A DNA stretch of 64,000 nucleotides, from NCBI GenBank assembly GCA_021828195.1, contig JAKASQ010000003.1, positions 23,516-87,515 on the forward strand. Direction: 5' to 3'. This document shows positions 60,848-64,000 of the stretch, piece after piece. Position 1 is the stretch's first letter. Each line of letters starts with the position of its first letter. Source of the stretch: Thermoplasmata archaeon. Lineage in GTDB: Archaea > Thermoplasmatota > Thermoplasmata > Lutacidiplasmatales > UBA184. Both the position numbers and the translations under genes were made by a program. Below the pieces are notes generated by a model, which worked only from the letters and a program-made list of their open reading frames with translations, was not told the DNA's origin and did no database searches.

Positions 60848-61621
60848 TCAGTCGACCTTGCGCGCCACGGTCAGGAACCCGGTGTGGCCGAGCATCTCGA
60901 ATGCGGGCCGCGTGCCCCCTTCGCCGACATGCAAAGGGCGCTCGAGGAGCTCGAGGGAGCGGATCTCATCGAAGCGGAGCTCCCTCAACGAGCGTACCGT
61001 CCGTTCCAGCTGGTTATAGGTCGGGGAATAGGTGACGACACGACCTCCGTTACTGAGGGCGGCCCGCACCGAAGGAAGCACCCCCCAGGGCTCGGGCACA
61101 TCGAGCGCCACGGCGTCGTAGTCCGTTCCCTCGATGCCGTTCGCCAGGACATCCCGCTCGTGGAACGATACCCGACCGGCGAGTCCGCCGCGCTCGAGGT
61201 TCTGCCGGGCGAGGTGCAATGCCTCCGGTCGTCGATCGAAAGAGGCTACGTGCCCGGCGGGTCCGACGGCGTAGGCGAGCACGGTCGTCAGCGCTCCGCT
61301 TCCACTGCCCGCCTCCGCCACTCGGTCCCCCGGGCCGATCCCGGAGAGGAGTACGAGGTACGCCGCATCCTTCGCCGTGATGATCTGGGCCCCGCGCGTC
61401 ATGGTCGAGAGGAGATCGGAGAGCGAGGGTCGGAGGACCGCGTACCGGGTGCCCACCCACTCGATCGAGCCGCCTGCCGGCCGGCCGATCTGCCCGGTCA
61501 GGTCGAGCACCGCCGCGTCGCCGATCCGCTGTGGGCCCCGCCGCAACGGAACGAGGATCGGCGGAGTGCCCGGGTGCTTCAGGGCCACGACATCCCCCTC
61601 CGACCAGCAACTCTCGCCCAT
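60848..61621 (-). CDS. trmI: tRNA (adenine-57/58-N1)-methyltransferase TrmI
   Basis: A 257-residue SAM enzyme that makes m1A in the T-loop, and in archaea also m1A57 on the way to m1I57. Its N-terminal barrel is followed by RGAQIITAKDAAYLVLLSGI, then the SAM loop VAEAGSGSGALTTVL and the catalytic-region aspartate in VALDVPEPWGVL. The C-terminal LLERPLHVGEGGTRPAFE is typical. A possible TATA region GGGATATGG lies about 23 nt upstream. Confidence 0.93.
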   Translation of the reverse strand: MGESCWSEGDVVALKHPGTPPILVPLRRGPQRIGDAAVLDLTGQIGRPAGGSIEWVGTRYAVLRPSLSDLLSTMTRGAQIITAKDAAYLVLLSGIGPGDRVAEAGSGSGALTTVLAYAVGPAGHVASFDRRPEALHLARQNLERGGLAGRVSFHERDVLANGIEGTDYDAVALDVPEPWGVLPSVRAALSNGGRVVTYSPTYNQLERTVRSLRELRFDEIRSLELLERPLHVGEGGTRPAFEMLGHTGFLTVARKVD

Positions 61622-62089
61622 CGCGCCCTGTACCCATCACCATATCCCGGGCTTATGAGAGCAAGGGAGACCCTCCGAACCGCGCCGAGACCCCCACCAC
61701 TCTGCAGCTCCGCGTCGCGATACCCAGAAGCCGCTCATCCGCCCCCGCACGATCACCGCTCTACGGGACCACGGTTCCGAGGAAGAGTCGGCGACACGCG
61801 GGCGGGGTGGGGTCGATCATCGCCTCGGCTTGCGAAGCCCGTATCTCGGGTTCGAATCCCCGCGCTCGCATCGATCCGTTCGAACTGCGGAAGTGTTCCG
61901 GTCCGGTTCGACCCAACTTCGGGCCCCTGCATCTTTCTTCTGCCGTCGCGGCCCGACTCCGCCCTGCGGAGCGATCGCTCGAGGGCGAAGATAGCGCCGG
62001 GAGTCCCGATCGCCCGGAGTTACTTCCGTCCGGTTCGAGGTCCGAGGTCCGAGATGGTACCGTGGATCCGGCTTGTCAATCCGCGGGAT
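61622..62089. other. Intergenic region with tRNA-like element
   Basis: About 470 bases between trmI and the surface protein. It holds a possible trmI promoter (minus strand, around 61639-61649) and the tRNA-Arg-like sequence at 61798-61870. The remaining stretches (61660-61797 and 61871-62089) are GC-rich with no gene or repeat that I can support. Confidence 0.6.
61798..61870 (+). tRNA. tRNA-Arg(GCG)-like sequence with defects
   Basis: The acceptor arms pair fully (GCGGGCG with CGCTCGC, one G-T), the T-loop TTCGAAT is canonical, and the anticodon loop TTGCGAA would read GCG for Arg. Both the anticodon stem (TCGGC/GCCCG) and the T stem (TCGGG/CCCCG) have the same C-C mismatch. Adding one G to each 5' run would make both stems perfect. 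Position 8 is G instead of T, and no TATA box is seen upstream. Either a decaying copy or a tRNA with assembly errors. Confidence 0.5.
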
Positions 62090-64000
62090 TCACCCAGGCA
62101 GGGGGGCGAGTACGTCGGTGAGGAGATCCTCCGCGCTGGGCTGCTTTCCCATCGTGGTCTCCGCATCCTTGGCCGCATCCCCCGGTGGAGGCAAGGGTGG
62201 GCGACCTTCCCTGTGTTTCAATGCCAACACGAGGGCCGTCGCGATGATGGCCACAAGAGCGATAGATGTGAGGAGATAGACCCCGATATTCCCGGGCAAC
62301 CCCAGGAAGCCGGAGGCCGGCCCCGAAGGTGAGCCGGATGACGAGAAAGTCCACAACAGGGTCGGGTCAGCTGGTAGACCGCGCACCGTAAGGACGACCG
62401 TGTAGTTCGCCGTGACCGTGATCGCGAAGTCCGTGAACAGTACCCCGTTCACGTAAACGTGGCTGGACAAGACCTGGGCCAAAGTGGCGTTCTCGACCTC
62501 CGCGTACGGGATCGTGACCAGCAACGTCCCGTTGACCTGAGAGGTGAACGTGACGGAGATGCTCCCGTTGCCGCTCGTCAGCTCGGTCACCGTGATGTTG
62601 TACCCGGTGGCGGTCACGTTGCCTGTGATCTTCATTGAGGTCGATCCCGGCACCTTTGTCAACGTGAAGTTCACGGTGACGCTCGCGAAGATGGTCAGAT
62701 TCTCAGAAAGCGGGAAATATCCCGGAGCCGAGACGGACACTGTATACGTTCCGGGCAGGACCGAGACCTGGAAGTGGCCGGTTGCGTTCACGTAGGCGAT
62801 GAACCCGTTCACTACCACCGAGCCGTTGGCGGGCGAGAGCTCCCCGGAAAGCGTCACGGTCTTCGGGGCGGTCGTCAAATTGAGCGTGACGTGCGTGGTC
62901 TGCCCGGCGACGACGTTAGCCTCTAGTACCAAGCTTTCGTACCCGGACGACGTTACCGAGAGGTAGTAAGCTCCCGGGGCCACGGTCACGTTGAACGCCC
63001 CATCCTCGACCGGCACGATCACCCCGCTCGCGATCACCGTCGCCGTGGCGGGCGTCACGGTTCCGACAAGATACCCGTAGGTCGAGAGTGCCGTAAGGAC
63101 GATGGAGAGCTCGGTGGTCATTCCCGCCGTCACGATCACGAGGTTCGAGTAGGGTGTGTAACCCACGAGGGTCACGTTTACGTAGTACGACCCCGGGAGC
63201 AGCGTCCAGACGTACACTCCTTCCGAGCCGATCGTCGATCGCCCGTTGACGGTGACCGACGCATTGATGGGGAGGACGGAGACTTGGAGGTAGGTGTCTT
63301 CGGCGAACGCAGTGAAGTTGATCGTCTCGGTGACTGCCCCTCCGTTCACAATGATGGCCCCAGAAGTGGTCGAGCTAGCATAGCCCGGAACGTCGCCTAC
63401 CGAGAAGCTGTACGTCCCGTTCTGTTCCAGGAATGTGATCGTGGAGGAACTCGAATTCTGCGTGGCGTCGTTCATCTCGATCGTCCACGAGGTCCCCGGC
63501 GCGAGCCCGGTCTCCACGAATGTCACCGGGAAGGAGCCCGCGGCCTTCGTGGTGAACGTCACCGGGACCGACTGCGCGAGGCCGGTTACCGTGACCGACC
63601 CGGATCCTCCCGTGTTCGTGTAACCCGCTACGTCCCCCACCGAGAAGCTGTACGTCCCGTTCTGCTCCAGGAATGTGATCGTGGAGGAACTCGAATTCTG
63701 TGTGGCGTCGTTCATCTCGATCGTCCACGAGGTCCCCGGCGCGAGCCCGGTCTCCACGAATGTCACCGGGAAGGAGCCCGCGGCCTTCGTGGTGAACGTC
63801 ACCGGGACCGACTGCGCGAGGCCGGTTACCGTGACCGACCCGGATCCTCCCGTGTTCGTGTAACCCGCTACGTCCCCCACCGAGAAGCTGTACGTCCCGT
63901 TCTGCTCCAGGAATGTGATCGTGGAGGAACTCGAATTCTGTGTGGCGTCGTTCATCTCGATCGTCCACGAGGTCCCCGGCGCGAGCCCGGTCTCCACGAA
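62090..64000 (-). CDS. Large repeat-containing surface protein, 5' end outside the window
   Basis: At least 636 residues, with the frame open through base 64000. Near-identical units of 80 residues (FVETGLAPGTSWTIEMND; SSSSTITFLEQNGTYSFSV; GYTNTGGSGSVTVTGL) come first. Then follow PEGA-like segments (VLPGTYTVSVSAPGYFP; VAPGAYYLSVTSSGYES; LLPGSYYVNVTLVGYTP), a serine/proline linker, one membrane helix (IGVYLLTSIALVAIIATALVLAL) and a cytoplasmic tail ending LTDVLAPLPG. This is a membrane-anchored cell-surface protein, possibly for adhesion or envelope structure. Confidence 0.85.
   Translation of the reverse strand, partial: FVETGLAPGTSWTIEMNDATQNSSSSTITFLEQNGTYSFSVGDVAGYTNTGGSGSVTVTGLAQSVPVTFTTKAAGSFPVTFVETGLAPGTSWTIEMNDATQNSSSSTITFLEQNGTYSFSVGDVAGYTNTGGSGSVTVTGLAQSVPVTFTTKAAGSFPVTFVETGLAPGTSWTIEMNDATQNSSSSTITFLEQNGTYSFSVGDVPGYASSTTSGAIIVNGGAVTETINFTAFAEDTYLQVSVLPINASVTVNGRSTIGSEGVYVWTLLPGSYYVNVTLVGYTPYSNLVIVTAGMTTELSIVLTALSTYGYLVGTVTPATATVIASGVIVPVEDGAFNVTVAPGAYYLSVTSSGYESLVLEANVVAGQTTHVTLNLTTAPKTVTLSGELSPANGSVVVNGFIAYVNATGHFQVSVLPGTYTVSVSAPGYFPLSENLTIFASVTVNFTLTKVPGSTSMKITGNVTATGYNITVTELTSGNGSISVTFTSQVNGTLLVTIPYAEVENATLAQVLSSHVYVNGVLFTDFAITVTANYTVVLTVRGLPADPTLLWTFSSSGSPSGPASGFLGLPGNIGVYLLTSIALVAIIATALVLALKHREGRPPLPPPGDAAKDAETTMGKQPSAEDLLTDVLAPLPG
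63405..64000. repeat. Tandem 240-bp coding repeats
   Basis: The same 240-base unit occurs at about 63405-63644, 63645-63884 and 63885-64000 (cut by the window). Copies differ by only a few bases, for example TTCTGTTCC against TTCTGCTCC at the same place. The unit codes for an 80-residue domain of the surface protein. Near-identity at DNA level suggests recent amplification or gene conversion, and an assembly could have collapsed or expanded it. Confidence 0.9.

Noticed and set aside
63405-64000. Repeats considered as a CRISPR array
   Set aside because: The 240-base units are contiguous, in frame and encode a protein domain, with no spacers.

Overview
The window reads as a chromosomal segment of an uncultured, high-GC archaeon of the Thermoplasmatota. 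This rests on its archaeal core genes (eL21, Rpo4, DUF655, Pus10, aIF2-beta, deoxyhypusine synthase, thermosome, eL40, KEOPS Pcc1, archease, TrmI, geranylgeranyl reductase), on the LysW-carrier amino-acid pathway, and on TATA-like boxes 23-35 nt upstream of many starts with little or no leader. The exact lineage is inference; large surface proteins with PEGA-like repeats and a C-terminal membrane anchor are familiar from acid-soil and marine relatives of Thermoplasma. No phage, integrase, transposase or CRISPR array was seen.

Layout. 1-5.5 kb: a truncated small protein, then pus10-rpl21e-rpo4-DUF655-ksgA, a structured non-coding gap and the thermosome. 5.5-14.5 kb: an unknown gene, lysS, valS, an aldo/keto reductase, a SerB-like phosphatase, aIF2-beta-TRAM, a presenilin-like protease and deoxyhypusine synthase. 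14.6-18.7 kb: a zinc-finger microprotein, a decayed SRPBCC/methyltransferase gene, a second aldo/keto reductase, a frameshifted GNAT gene, GTP cyclohydrolase II, tRNA-Lys(CTT) and a PadR regulator. 18.9-30.2 kb: pirin, then the minus-strand operon argG-argH-lysW-lysX-lysY-lysZ-lysJ-lysK, with a divergent ACT-domain protein, a MetF-like gene and a CARF-type (DUF6293) regulator.

30.5-38.7 kb: an ABC exporter with a flavin reductase, thioredoxin reductase, and a glycosylation-like locus (GtrA, sugar-nucleotide epimerase, GT2, two paralogous multi-pass GT-C-like proteins). 38.9-44.4 kb: ferredoxin plus geranylgeranyl reductase, two unknown proteins, DUF1028, Pcc1 and a fused EtfBA. 44.5-50.7 kb: CPBP protease, CoA-binding protein, bactofilin-like protein, ileS, AMMECR1 and eL40. 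50.7-55.1 kb: a second GT2, archease, an aminotransferase with SerA, and MoxR. 55.3-61.6 kb: DUF58/DUF4129 partners of MoxR, a GNAT, two membrane proteins and TrmI. 61.6-64 kb: a tRNA-Arg(GCG)-like sequence and the 3' part of a giant repeat-bearing surface protein that continues beyond the window.

Working together: the LysW operon makes lysine and/or arginine on a protein carrier; SerA, the aminotransferase and the distant SerB-like phosphatase could complete serine synthesis; ferredoxin and geranylgeranyl reductase saturate membrane lipids, possibly with ETF feeding electrons. Several broken or overrunning frames (GNAT, SRPBCC/methyltransferase, CPBP tail, IleS tail, tRNA-Arg-like) could be real decay or single-base assembly errors in G/C runs; the reads would settle which.
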